Assembly (NCBI GenBank): GCA_001936135.1
Contig: CP012810.1
Span: 3,100,001 to 3,164,000, forward strand
DNA length: 64,000 bases
Direction: 5' to 3'
Source: Saccharomycopsis fibuligera x Saccharomycopsis cf. fibuligera
Taxonomy: Eukaryota; Ascomycota; Saccharomycetes; Ascoideales; Saccharomycopsidaceae
Each line of letters begins with the position of its first letter. The stretch's first letter is position 1. Below the pieces are notes generated by a model. The model was not told the origin of the DNA. It did not search any database and saw nothing but the letters and a program-made list of their open reading frames with translations. Of this stretch, positions 32,930 to 44,234 are shown piece by piece. The position numbers were made by a program, and so were the translations under genes.

Positions 32930-35900
32930 TGCTTCTCTTTTCTTTTTTAGAATAAGTTAAACTTCAATCTCGTTTTCTATTTCATAACTGCAGTTAAGTT
33001 TGGGCACAGCTTCAAACTGAATACGTAATTATTTCAGATACCATAAATTATAATACCCCCACTCAGGCTAGCTATAGTATTGTCACTTTTTGCCTCTCAA
33101 TTGCCTTTTTTTTTTTTTGAGATGAACTCCACAAGTTGCCATCAAAAAGTAAGAGTATTGTAGGTTGGAACCTTTCGTTGTGTATTTTGGAGAAATTTTC
33201 TGCAATATGGGGAACAAACTTCAAGTGAATTTGGTACCTTAGACGATATTGGTAGCGAAATCTGCGGCATGCAGCGGACTGTAGTTGGGGAAATTAATAT
33301 GCAAGAACTGAGGCCAAAAAGAAGGCTATGGCAAACATGTGGGACAGTGCAATTTATGCGTAATTCAGGGGGCACAGTTTTTCTTGCACAATTTTCTTGG
33401 GGGAATTATTTTAGGCTATGGATCTATGCATCAATGATGCATATTAAAATCATAACTTGTGCATTAATACGCATGGCCACAAGCCGGTAACTTCAACTGC
33501 AAGTGCTTCTATCTTTTCTTTTCCCAAATTTCTCTTTAGCTTTTTATTCGTCTATGTTTCTTTTATTTCAGACAATTTCATTTGTCGAAGAACTTAATAT
33601 TTCTTAATGTAAAATGTGTATACTGTATGCATAAAGTACTTGATTTTTACCGAAAGTGGGGTAGAGTTCTAAGATAACATATTTATTATCTGGTGGCAGT
33701 TGCTTTTTATCCTATTGCGCTGAATTTTAAAACAAAATTTTGTGACAGAGCTGTGTTACTGGCAGCGAATGGTATTGTGTCAAGACTACCGCTAATTGTA
33801 ACAAAACCAAAGCAACCAATTGCCGCATAGATCTATGGAGTCGGTGAGCTCGAAGAAAAACGTACATGAGACGTATTGTGCCCACAACTGAAAACAATTG
33901 TTTTGAAGTGCAAAACAAAGTAAACTAATTGCCCAGAAATTTCTTGTAGCTTTATCATGCAGGAACACTGGTTAACGGACTGCTCTAGTAACCACTAAAC
34001 AATAGAGACACTCACTATCAGCCACGCGTTCACAATAGAGCCTCACATTTTGTACCTACTTTAACTCATTCAGCCTTTCAATCGTTTGGCGACTGGAAAA
34101 AACATTGTAATGGAATAATTCTTCGATGATTGATAAGATTGGTAGGCTATAATAGCAGTCAAACTATTTGCATAAATGTCGGCAGTAACTCACAACGATG
34201 TACAGCCACCGTGGTATCGTTTAGCGGAGGAAGGTAAATTAAAAATGTAAAATCCAATTATTTATCCGTGGTGATATCATGGACGGCCTAACAAACTATC
34301 ATAAACCTATGTTGGCATTTTGGCCTCATATTTTGGTTTGTTTCATAAACTGTTTCCTCCAATTAACATTATATAAGATGATACACAAAGATCATTGGCT
34401 CAAACCTAAATCTTTCATCTTGAGTTCAAAAATACCAGTTCTTGTTGCTTGGTAATGCCGATTTCAGGCTGATTGTGGTTTATTTTTTTCTGTTCCTTTT
34501 TTTTTCGTTGTCCAGATCTTCCTTTAGTGGTGTCGGAACGATGACCGAAGCGATTAGGCGTGGACGCACATATATTGGCGCCCCGTACCGCGACAGTGCA
34601 GCATAGAGCCGCAGCACCACAGCAAACAATATTGTCTATTTTTTTTTTAAGAGGTATCAGCACACTCTATAATCAAAAAGCTACTGCAATGCGTTTGTGC
34701 TTGGTGCTATTAGGGTATTGTGCCCTATGCCCAAAGTGTGCTCTAGAGAGCCCCGCTTGTCCAGTATTGTTTATGGCGGTTTGAGAATCGGTACCTTACG
34801 GTAATAATAAGGTATTATATGGACTGCGACTCCAATTTACGGTGGCGTACAAATAAAACAAAAATCAATGACTTCTCAAGCCAAGATGACTTTTCTTCCG
34901 TCTAACGAAATATTTAACTTCTTGTTGCCATATCGCCCATTTTTTATTTATTCTGCTGTTAGCGCTACGGAGTTGAGAAGCCATGCGTGGGTGTGTCTCT
35001 AGTTACATCACCGCACTGTTGTTGAATAACTACATCTTTTTTTTTCTTTTCCAATATATTCCAGCCCACTCGTATTTGCGCCTGCGTCAGGTGACAGAGT
35101 TATGCCGCCACCGGAGCAGACAACGTATAGAGTATCGCGCATGCATGAAGCACATCAAAAAAGCATTGATCGTCAAGCTGGCAATTTCAGGTTAGTTAAG
35201 GTACCACTGCCAATCATAGCGGCCAAAAGTCTAAAGTAGACTCGCTGAAATGTGGGACTTTTACTTACATGTGCTTCACCGCTCAGCACGGCAACCGCCA
35301 GCTAGTATACTGGCATGATTTCTAGACCTTCGATGATGTTGCCGGTGTTGCTGACGTTGCTTATCGTGATGGACGGTGCATCACTCATGATTTACTCATA
35401 TCCGTTGAACAGCGATTCATTAGAGAAAGAGTAGTTTCAAACTAGGTCTAGTACAGCCTAGTATAGCCTGCCGTGTCCTCAACACAACTCTAGTACCATA
35501 GCATTCTACATGAAAGACAGGAAAGCTGAACTTTTTTTTTAATATTCATTTAAGTGTATTTAGTTTTCGACAAACATGGAGAATACAGTTGTGTCTGTAT
35601 TATTACTGTTTGTGACCTTCAACGTTTTTTCTTGTTATTTTAAGCGGGTATTGTTGATCTATTATTGTAACTGTGTCTACAATACTAACTAAAATACCAA
35701 TGAGATAAGATGCAAAAATGTTTTGATTGTTACTATAACTTACAAAATTACCCCTTGCACAAATTTTAGACTTTGGATGTCTTTCTTGCCAAGGTCTTTC
35801 TTATTCTTGATCCTTACGCACATAATTCTTAACAAGTTTAATGTTTTATTTTTGCAAAGTAGCTTTGGCACTTATCTACCACCTAAGTCTTCAGTTTCTA

Positions 35901-37315
35901 TGCCAATAAGTTCTAGTTTACTCATAGAAGGCATTCAAAACCGTTTGAGCAGACTTTATAAGAAAATATAAACTTGGCTCCATAAGCTAAGGAATATTTC
36001 TTCAAAATGTATATGTAAAACGTTTACACCAGACTATTCGCTTCCAATTTTTTTTTCTTCTTTTTTAATAATCTTAACATTTAGAAAGAAGGCAGTACTA
36101 AGCCTATTGCATCATAGAATTCGTGGGGATTTTTATGGTGGTGCACTAAATGTGTTTTTTTAGTTTTTTTTTTTTGCCTTTTAATTCCATTTTCTTTGAG
36201 GTATAAGAGCAACCCTATTGTTCTGTAAGGGACAGAGGCCAGTCCGAAAAGAGAAGTTGCTGTCTGTGCATTAACACACAACAGTAGGACACCGCATATG
36301 CCCACACAAGGTTTGCAAGCTTGTTGTTTATTTACCCTTGCTCGGAAACACAATAATCTGCCTGTATTCTATTTGTTTGTCTCGTTTGTTTTATTTTATC
36401 TCAAAAACCCTGACGTTGAAAACACCTGTACTTCTTATTGTGAAAAGCAAAAGTGCTAGCTGTACCCAAATAATTTCTTCTGGTACTTTGACAAACAAAA
36501 TTGACCAAACTTTAGAAATTTCAAAAGAAAATCCCTAGGGCGTTTATTTGATGTCTGAAAACGCACCAGATAGTGCAGCTTCCCGAGTGAATATTTTCAT
36601 TGAGGGTTCTTGATCAAGAGTAAAAAGAAAAAAAGAAGGTCTAGGCCTACAAAGTGTCCCACATATTGTGATGGTGCGTCCTGAGCACATCTTTGAAGGC
36701 TGTGTATGCTTTTTTTAATGCCTGAATACTGCATAATTAATGCATAAATGTACGTTGTGCAGATTACTGTTGCATATATTATGCGTAACTCAACAGCACG
36801 CACCTGCGAGAAGCTCTTAAGTATTTTTTTAGATGTGCGTTTTCTTTCTCCTTGACTGTTTTTTTGTATGTATAGTATAAGGTAAAAAGCTGCCTATGAC
36901 GCACTAGATGATTGACCCATGGCTAAGCTATTTAAAGTGCTTTGTACCCCTGTCTCTGCTGTAAAGGATAATATATAATTCAAAAGTTTTCTCTGTTTCT
37001 TTTATTTAGTGTTTCTATTTCTCTATTTTAATTCTTTGTTGTTTTTTTGTCTTAATTTTTTTATTGCAATTCTTAATAGAACTTGTATTTTATTGCATGA
37101 CTAAGCACTAGTATTATCTAGCATTGTTAGTAAAAACAGTTCTGCATATTTGAACAAAAACTCAATTTTGTTGCCGATTTTCCGGATATAATCTAATCTG
37201 TGATAGCAAAGTCCAACAATACCTTTCGCTTACTACCATCATACCATAATAACCATTTTTAACTGCTATCTTTTGTCATTCCTAAAAACCTGCTTTCTTG
37301 CTAATTTTATTCGTT

Positions 37316-38677
37316 ATGAGTTTTCAAAGTTACACAACCACCGAACCAAAATGGAGTCAAGAAATTAGATCACCATTAAATTCTTACCAGATGATCAACA
37401 ACAATAGCAGTAGTAATAGCTCTTCTACCAGCGATAGTATCAGCACCACCAAGACTCCAAACAGTATGATGCCCCAAACTACTTTGCCTCCATTATCTCA
37501 AGTTATGTTTGATACAAACAACCATGCTAATCAACAACAAAAAATGATGCAACAGCAGTATCTTATGCCAACCAATATTGCTCTTCCTGATCCTACAGGA
37601 TTTGCAGGCTTTCCAACTGCTTTGCCGGCTGCCAACGGTAAACCAGTTATTCCTGAGCACGATGAAAAGTGTCCATTTAGAACCAATGGTCAGCCAAGAA
37701 TTCCAAGACCAAGAAACGCCTTCATCCTTTTCCGTCAACATCATCATCAAGCAGTTTTGGATGAGGGTAATGTGATTAAGACCAATCCAGATGTTTCCAG
37801 AGAATTAGGAAAGAGATGGAGAGCCCTTGACCCTGAAGAAAAAGCATACTGGAATAAACTAGCTGAAGATGAAAAGAAAAAACATAGCGAAAAATACCCT
37901 GGATACAGATACATTCCAAGAAGAGCTGGTAAAAAGGGCAACTGTCCTGCCTGCAAAGCTAAAGCTGCTTCCAAAAACGGTGGAAATGCTGCTGCCGTTG
38001 CTGCTTCTGTCGCTTCCGTTAACAACGCCGCTGTGATAAATAACCCATTGATTGGAAACATTCTCGCTACCGGTGATGGCATGAGTATTCCAGATACTGC
38101 TTTCATAACCACTACTGATCCAAGTGGTAACACTTTTTCTCAATACCATACAGCTCAATTCCCACATCAAGATATTTTCCCAAATCAGATTACACCACCA
38201 ATGTCAAACCGCGCTATACTGAATAACGTCATTGGTAACCAATTTATGCCAAACCAGATGTTGCAGCAATCTATGCCTCAACAACCTATTCCCCAACAAC
38301 CTATACCGCAACAGCCAATGGCCCAGCAGCCTCTGCCACAGCAGCAACCGCAATTTGCTCAGCCTTTGGGTGTCATGACTCAACAGAACCCTCAGACTCA
38401 GCAGTTTGGTAACAGTTCCAGGTTGCCTCCACCACCTCCAAATGCTGTAAATGGTTCTTTGCCCCCATTACAAAATAACTTTTTGCCAAGATCATTTGGT
38501 GACAACTACGATCCAAACCAAAATGTTGCTAATGGTATGAACTATGGTAGCGGTCCTGTTGGCGATGTTACTGGCCAAAATGGATTCAGAATGAACGGTA
38601 ACGCTAATGGGTTTGGTACTGCTAATGTTAGCTTGCCGCATATTAACCACTTGGATTTGCCAACTAACTCAAGATAG
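37316..38677 (+). CDS. RFG1: HMG-box transcription factor, Rfg1/Rox1-like
   Basis: 453 residues from the ATG at 37316; the longer frame begins at a TTG and is not used. A single MATA/SOX-type HMG box spans about 129-200: RPRNAFILFRQHHHQAV, NPDVSRELGKRWRALDP and KYPGYRYIPRR. A short Cys pair, NCPACKAK, lies just after it. The flanks are Asn/Ser-rich (30-85) and Gln/Pro-rich (about 310-370), typical of fungal regulators. The box resembles Candida Rfg1, a repressor of filamentous growth, more than S. cerevisiae Rox1. Orthology is inferred from the box alone, and another Ste11/Rox1-type factor is possible. The 10 kb upstream and 3.7 kb downstream gene-free regions suggest complex regulation. Confidence 0.75.
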   Translation: MSFQSYTTTEPKWSQEIRSPLNSYQMINNNSSSNSSSTSDSISTTKTPNSMMPQTTLPPLSQVMFDTNNHANQQQKMMQQQYLMPTNIALPDPTGFAGFPTALPAANGKPVIPEHDEKCPFRTNGQPRIPRPRNAFILFRQHHHQAVLDEGNVIKTNPDVSRELGKRWRALDPEEKAYWNKLAEDEKKKHSEKYPGYRYIPRRAGKKGNCPACKAKAASKNGGNAAAVAASVASVNNAAVINNPLIGNILATGDGMSIPDTAFITTTDPSGNTFSQYHTAQFPHQDIFPNQITPPMSNRAILNNVIGNQFMPNQMLQQSMPQQPIPQQPIPQQPMAQQPLPQQQPQFAQPLGVMTQQNPQTQQFGNSSRLPPPPPNAVNGSLPPLQNNFLPRSFGDNYDPNQNVANGMNYGSGPVGDVTGQNGFRMNGNANGFGTANVSLPHINHLDLPTNSR

Positions 38678-39565
38678 GCTTGTTGTGGTAACTCCGTTAA
38701 CGGAAGAATGAAGTCAAGGAATAATGTTTCAGTTTTTGTATTATTGTTAAATGGTTGATTTTTTATCCTTTTTTTTAATTTAATTGTTTTGAAGTATTTG
38801 ATGCTGGCTTTATGGCTATTCAATCAATCGGTTTCTGTTTGTCTGTATTTTTAGGTAATTTTACGTTCCTCGTTCTATGTGCACTATTTTATCATCTTCA
38901 TTTTCATTTACTGTCATAATCTTATCATCTTCTCCTTCATCTTTATGTTTTTTTAGAAACTTTAGAATTTGTTTAGTCTTTTCGTCATATAGCTTCTCTG
39001 CAAATAATTGTTTAATTCTGTTTACGACTCTTATTGTTTATTCTGATATTACGCAACTAACTATACTAAGTAAGTCCCATGTAAACATATTTGGACCAGC
39101 CAAAGCGGTCTAACCGTAGCTTGTTTGTTTTTTTTTTTCCTTTTTAAACTCGCGTGGACAAACTCCATGCGACAATTATCCAACTTTATGTCCAAAATCA
39201 TTCACCTTCGAGCCCTTCTCATCTTAAATGGTACTATTTAAACGCACTTAAGAAAAAAAAGGAATTTTTTCTCTTTTCCATTATTATGTGTTTTTTTCCG
39301 CATAATCATGGTCCAGCTTGGTACGATATTAAAAAGTTTGGATATGTGGTATAACAGTAAACCATTATTAAAGGAAGGAAATACACGGCGCATGAAAGAG
39401 TAAATTAGAGGTCAGTTTGAACATTATTCCTTTGAAACTGCCCCCTACGTAAGTACAGATGTATCTTAGCACAGAGTTTACATTTGAAATAATAAGATCT
39501 TATTTTATTTTCTTGACTTTGTAGCAGTTACACATAGATTGGTGGTCGTATCTGTCTTCTAGAGT

Positions 39566-39603
<38 letters not shown>

Positions 39604-42346
39604 AATGATAAAAAAAGCAGCTCTTTAAATTCAAATACGTGAGGCTATCGGCGGGTCAGTTTTTTGATATATTACGTTTTGTTGTCAACACCTTGAGAGT
39701 ATATTCGTAGTAACTTGCCTAAGCTTCTCAGAACTTTCTTGAAACAATAGTCATGTTCACAAGTGTTTTCAATATTGTTGAAGTAGAAATCAGTTGATTA
39801 TTTCTAAAAAAAAAAAATAATAATACTAATAAATAGAAAGTCGTTTAATAATTAAATTACATTTTTATAAAAAATTCAGATATTTACCTTGATCACATAA
39901 TTTTTATTAAAAGTTTTTTTCACTAGTGGGCGCAGCAACACTACAGAATTCTTCAACCTTGTTGCATAAACCTATGGCACTGTTACTCTCACATAACTAT
40001 TAGTAGTGTTCTAAGTTAGACAAATAAACTTAACAAGTCTAATTGTTTCAAGTTTGCTCAGTCGTCCAGGCGCGGCATTGTATACTACATTTGTGCCTTG
40101 CAGTATATTCAGTATGTTCCATGGGCATTTTAAACGCAGAGGCTATTATGGAAGTAGTGCAGTTGGCAGAGGCTGTACCGAAAATAAACAAGCTGACGCT
40201 GCGATTATTGAAGAGAGTGTAAGGTACCGTATATCCCAAGTGAGACGTTGAAAAGCTTTACAATTAGATTTAGATGTGTTTATCAATATTGTCGATCATT
40301 TTTTTCTTCTTACATAGGGGAAAACTGGTCCAACAATAAGTCAAAAGAATATTTATAAGGGCACGAAATGAGATGAGCATTCTAACAGAATGCTAAACTT
40401 TACTTAATACACAGTATTGATTAATATTGTCCCAAAAGTACACAAGGATCATAAGAATCAGTTCTTCAGTTTCTTGAGTTAGAAGTAAGCGCAATACACA
40501 ATTTTACGTGCAATTATTTTTATAAGTATTTTAAGAACTTTGGTGCTGCACCATGTATAATGCTAAACAATATTTACTTTCGTCTACTACAATTTTTAAA
40601 CTTCGCTGGCGCGGAATTGAAGAAAAGCACCCATCATTGCCACCTACATCTATGGGTTTTAATGATAACAATATGTGCCTAAGCGGTTGAAGTTTGGTGA
40701 ACTGCTTTAATTATGGGACCCAAAGCTTACTCCGCCAGTAGTCGCTTTTCGAATATCTAAAGCTACAAAGGGGCTATTAATCAGGCAGGGAAAAATCAGG
40801 GCAACCATCCTATTGCAGTATTACATTTTTTTATGAACTTTTTGAAAGGTTCAAGCATTAGATTCAAGGCTGTGCTTTGTATAACAGGTGCGGCATCTGG
40901 AGGTTTAAACCACAAATCGTCATTGAATTCTCTTTTCGTTAATACTCATTTTTCTTTTGGTAGCCTTCATTTTCTAAATGCAAACTTATTTGCCATTTCC
41001 AAGGAGCGTCAGAGGAGGTCCCCCAGCATGTATTGCTCTGCCAGATACCAATAACAATGCAAGCAAACAATAATCATCAAATCTCGTCCCACGCTTAACT
41101 TTATGTCCCACAGTTATTCCTGTTTCGATAGGATAAACTCTAAGCGGGTCGCTTTTTCTGCGGAGTGCGCTGCACACTGCTGCTAACTGTATCTTCATGC
41201 ATATCTGTTTAGGCGTGTTTTCTTGAGGAGGGTAAACTGCAATACATGCATTCCAAAAAGAAAAGAGCGATCAACAGAAAAAACATGGGTCCTGCATGTC
41301 CTACTTCCCATAAAAAGTCTAATTTCTTCATATTGGCAGGGTATCATCGGTGTATACACCATAGTCCTTTATTGCCCGTGAAATTCAGTGCCCAGCCTAT
41401 GAGATTTATATAGTTTAATAAACCGACCCTTATGTTCAAAAAAAAAAGCCCAAATCTTTGTTATCGCATTGCAAAAATGTGATAATGAAAAAATTCCTTC
41501 AACAGAATAAATACCGACAATTATCATCATTTGCTGTTTTGATTGATGGTTAAAAGGAATTAATGTTTCCGAAATACCAACATCACAATCAAAGCCAGAG
41601 TAACCTTAATGTCAGAGAAAGTTTTGCGTGGAAGCATTTTGAGTTTTTTTGAAAAAAAATAAAACATTTGATTTAAAAAAACGGGTATTAGCAAGATTAG
41701 CACAGCGTTTTTTTTTTTGAAAAGACTTTTTGAACATTACGCATAAAATAAGCATGTACTAGTCAAACATACAACAAAAAATGTCAAATTAGAGACAACA
41801 TTATTGTTGTATCTATTTTGCCGTCAAAGTAAGGACTTTTTAATCTTGCAGTAAAAGTACTTATTTGATAGATAGTTAACGTCCTTATCTTTTAACATCA
41901 TTATCGAGTTGATTCCTTAGATAACGGAGACGTTCGCACCATTATGCAATGTTAACTTAGAACAAATGTTAGCGCTGAGCTACAGATTATAGTAAAATAC
42001 AATTCCATGTAAAACAAGCACCAATTAATGGGTAATTTGGCAGAATGTGACAGAAAATGATAGAAAATGTTGGAAAAATACCCCAAGTCTAGATCCCAAT
42101 CCGTAAATTAGGAAATCAATGTTTCTCATTTTTATCACACACAATATCGATTTATTATTTCTATATAAACGATAGAAAATATAATCTTATAAACTTATCT
42201 ATATAGTATATACAGTATAGTTCAGTTGTTGTTATATAGGGGAAACTTGTACAAGGATGGATGATAATTTTTTTTTTATTTTTTTTAACAGATTGATCAG
42301 GAATGCGAACATAATGAAGGAAAATTTTGGAAACAAAATCGAAGAT
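38678..42346. other. 3.7 kb gene-free region after the HMG-box gene
   Basis: No convincing ORF. An A35 tract lies at 39567-39601. Two ATGCAT sites lie at 41197 and 41246. The last 300 bp before tRNA-Phe include TGTTGGAAAA near 42069, but no matching end, so an LTR was not called. The 3' UTR of the HMG-box gene occupies the left end; the rest is unexplained. Confidence 0.45.
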
Positions 42347-42432
42347 GCGGACTTAGCTCAGTTGGGAGAGCGTCAGACTGAAGTACTAAATCTGAAATCT
42401 GAAGGTCCTGTGTTCGATCCACAGAGTTCGCA
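42347..42432 (+). tRNA. tRNA-Phe (GAA) with a 13-nt intron
   Basis: 86 nt. The acceptor stem GCGGACT pairs with AGTTCGC (one G-U), then discriminator A. The D arm GCTCAGTTGGGAGAGC and T arm CTGTG-TTCGATC-CACAG are intact. The anticodon loop carries GAA, and an intron of TACTAAATCTGAA (42384-42396) sits at the usual place after position 37. Removing it restores the CAGAC/ATCTG anticodon-stem region as in yeast tRNA-Phe. The A box and B box are internal. It lies just upstream of a mitochondrial-type protein gene on the same strand. Confidence 0.97.
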
Positions 42433-42438
42433 TTTTTT
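42433..42438 (+). terminator. Pol III terminator of tRNA-Phe
   Basis: T6 directly after the discriminator base; a longer T21 run follows at 42460-42480 as a possible backup. Confidence 0.85.
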
Positions 42439-42598
42439 AACATAAAATAATGTTCTCCGTTTTTTTTTTTTTTTTTTTTTAAATTTAGTTCAATTTTTGA
42501 TACACATGCATGGATAACCGAAAGGAAAAAAAAATTATTGTTTTTCATTTGAACTGTCAAAATCAGAAACGTTCCACCGAAGAGCTCAATGATGAAGT

Positions 42599-44164
42599 AT
42601 GATTAAACTTGCTAACTTGAAAAAAAACAACTTACCCATTTTCAGAAGATATAATGATTCGTTAATAAAGAAAAATTATTTCAACGCGATCAACTTATTC
42701 AATCGATATGTATTACCGCAGTGGCATATTGAAAAACACATCACCAATTTAAATGAGCTTCAAAAATTCAAGATTTACTGCTCAGATTTGCAAATATTAC
42801 GTCTTTTAACGTTGGCTATACAACATAATGATTGTGACAATTCGAAAAAGCTACTCTCCTTGGCATACAACCATAACAAACAGATATCAAAATTGTACAA
42901 CAATGATGAACTTTGCCATGAAGAAAAGCAGCGAATCAGTATTAATTCAATAAAACTAAAAATTTCTCAAAGTCAAAGATACGTCAAAAACATTCTTTTA
43001 TTGGGAATATCATTTCATGACAATGGCGTTGTAGCTTCTATCTTTGAGAAGGAAGTTAGTCAAGCTTCAGAGAGTGAGCGTAAGCTTATTTCTATGATTA
43101 ATGATCTTAGCGCATCTGAAAAGTTTGATGTTACAATAGGCTTATTAGAAAAGTTATCGGTGATATTTGCTCAGCATGATCAGCTGTTACTTATCAAGAC
43201 ATTGAAGCTCTTATTTTCTGATAAGGGACGGAAAATATGCAAATCTCATTTTTCCTTACTTTTAGAAAGTTATCTTGTCAATGGTGATTATAGAGAATTC
43301 TGGCATAGCGTGGATTATTTAATTTCTGAACAACTGGTAGACTTCAACACAAAAGACTTGAATTTTGTAACAAAGTTCATGTTACAATCTTTGAAAAAGA
43401 AAGGCTCTGCTGACAGAAGAGCTATTACTAGTCTTTTAGTAGACATAACAAACCAGGTTTATGACCACATGCATAACAGAAAAACAAAAATGCTATTTTT
43501 CAATACTTTGGTGAACTTTCAAATAGAGCTAGCTGGTTTAGGTCTTGTTAATCTTACTCAGTTTACCGGAAGACTCAGCTTATTGATGGATCTCAAAACC
43601 CCAAACCAGAATCATTTGCTCGAAGCAGTAGCCGGTAATACTGAACTCATTGACCACTTGGTACATGGCTGCAAGGTGTTCGACTTTGGTCTTTCTTCTT
43701 CAGTTGAGGTATTCAAATTAATGTCTAATTTAGAAAGACATGACCCAGAAAAATTTACTATTAGTAAAAAGAACTCTCTACATTTGATTCAAACAGTGTT
43801 GAAATATAATAACAGGGGCAACAGCAAAAATCTTGATGACTTGGTATTATATTATTTGATTGACTACTCGATAAAGAATGGAAAACTAAGCTATTCAATT
43901 TTCTATCTGTTGATGCAAGATGCTAAAAATAAGTTGAATTATAGCATTTTACAGCTGACAGTGGAGCTATTTTCACCAGGTCAGCCACGTACACGCATCG
44001 AGTTGCTTGACAAGTTTCATTTGGACGAATCTGAGATTTTGAAACAAAACTTTGAAGCGAGTCATGATCATTATGGTTTTGGCGATATAAGTCGCCAAAG
44101 AATGGCTTTGATTGCAAGAAAGATTCTTCACGCAAATAATTTAGATCACATCTATAGTACATAA
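42599..44164 (+). CDS. Mitochondrial-type helical-repeat protein (PPR-like), unrecognised
   Basis: 521 residues. The start, MIKLANLKKNNLPIFRRYND, is basic and lacks acidic residues early, like a mitochondrial presequence. The rest is nearly all predicted alpha helix with leucine-, tyrosine- and phenylalanine-rich pairs, for example FSLLLESYLVNGDYREFWHSV, which looks like the two-helix unit of pentatricopeptide repeat (PPR) proteins. Fungal PPR-like factors stabilise or translate single mitochondrial mRNAs and evolve very fast, which would explain why no family is recognised. It is convergent with a similar gene at 44235, with 70 bp between the stops. Function is inference. Confidence 0.65.
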   Translation: MIKLANLKKNNLPIFRRYNDSLIKKNYFNAINLFNRYVLPQWHIEKHITNLNELQKFKIYCSDLQILRLLTLAIQHNDCDNSKKLLSLAYNHNKQISKLYNNDELCHEEKQRISINSIKLKISQSQRYVKNILLLGISFHDNGVVASIFEKEVSQASESERKLISMINDLSASEKFDVTIGLLEKLSVIFAQHDQLLLIKTLKLLFSDKGRKICKSHFSLLLESYLVNGDYREFWHSVDYLISEQLVDFNTKDLNFVTKFMLQSLKKKGSADRRAITSLLVDITNQVYDHMHNRKTKMLFFNTLVNFQIELAGLGLVNLTQFTGRLSLLMDLKTPNQNHLLEAVAGNTELIDHLVHGCKVFDFGLSSSVEVFKLMSNLERHDPEKFTISKKNSLHLIQTVLKYNNRGNSKNLDDLVLYYLIDYSIKNGKLSYSIFYLLMQDAKNKLNYSILQLTVELFSPGQPRTRIELLDKFHLDESEILKQNFEASHDHYGFGDISRQRMALIARKILHANNLDHIYST

Positions 44165-44234
44165 GTCGGGATAAGAGGGGATAGGCATGCATACTGGTAC
44201 AAAAAGTATAGATAAATTCATCAGTTTTTGTTCA

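Larger units (their letters stand above)
27226..37315. promoter_or_regulatory. 10 kb gene-free region upstream of the HMG-box gene
   Basis: No ORF here looks coding; those listed by length mostly start at non-ATG codons and lack conserved features. It must contain the promoter of the GPI-type gene at its left end and that of the HMG-box gene (TATATAA at 36972-36978, about 340 bp before its ATG). TATA-like sites at 28789-28796 (TATAAATA) and 31115-31124, next to CACGTG at 31101-31106, could start non-coding transcripts or a very long leader. I count ten ATGCAT palindromes. Homopolymers: A23 at 32508-32530, T38 at 32889-32926. A centromere is an alternative reading, but no long inverted repeat was seen by eye. 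Confidence 0.5.

Noticed and set aside
37298-37315. Upstream start for the HMG-box protein
   Set aside because: The first codon is TTG; the ATG at 37316 is the plausible start.
27226-37315. Centromere as the explanation of the gene desert
   Set aside because: Possible, but no long inverted repeat or repeat array was seen by eye; the transcription-factor promoter reading fits the neighbouring gene better. Kept only as an alternative.
42068-42255. Possible solo LTR upstream of tRNA-Phe (starts TGTTGGAAAA)
   Set aside because: Right distance from a Pol III gene and a suitable start, but no matching CCAACA end or flanking duplication was found.
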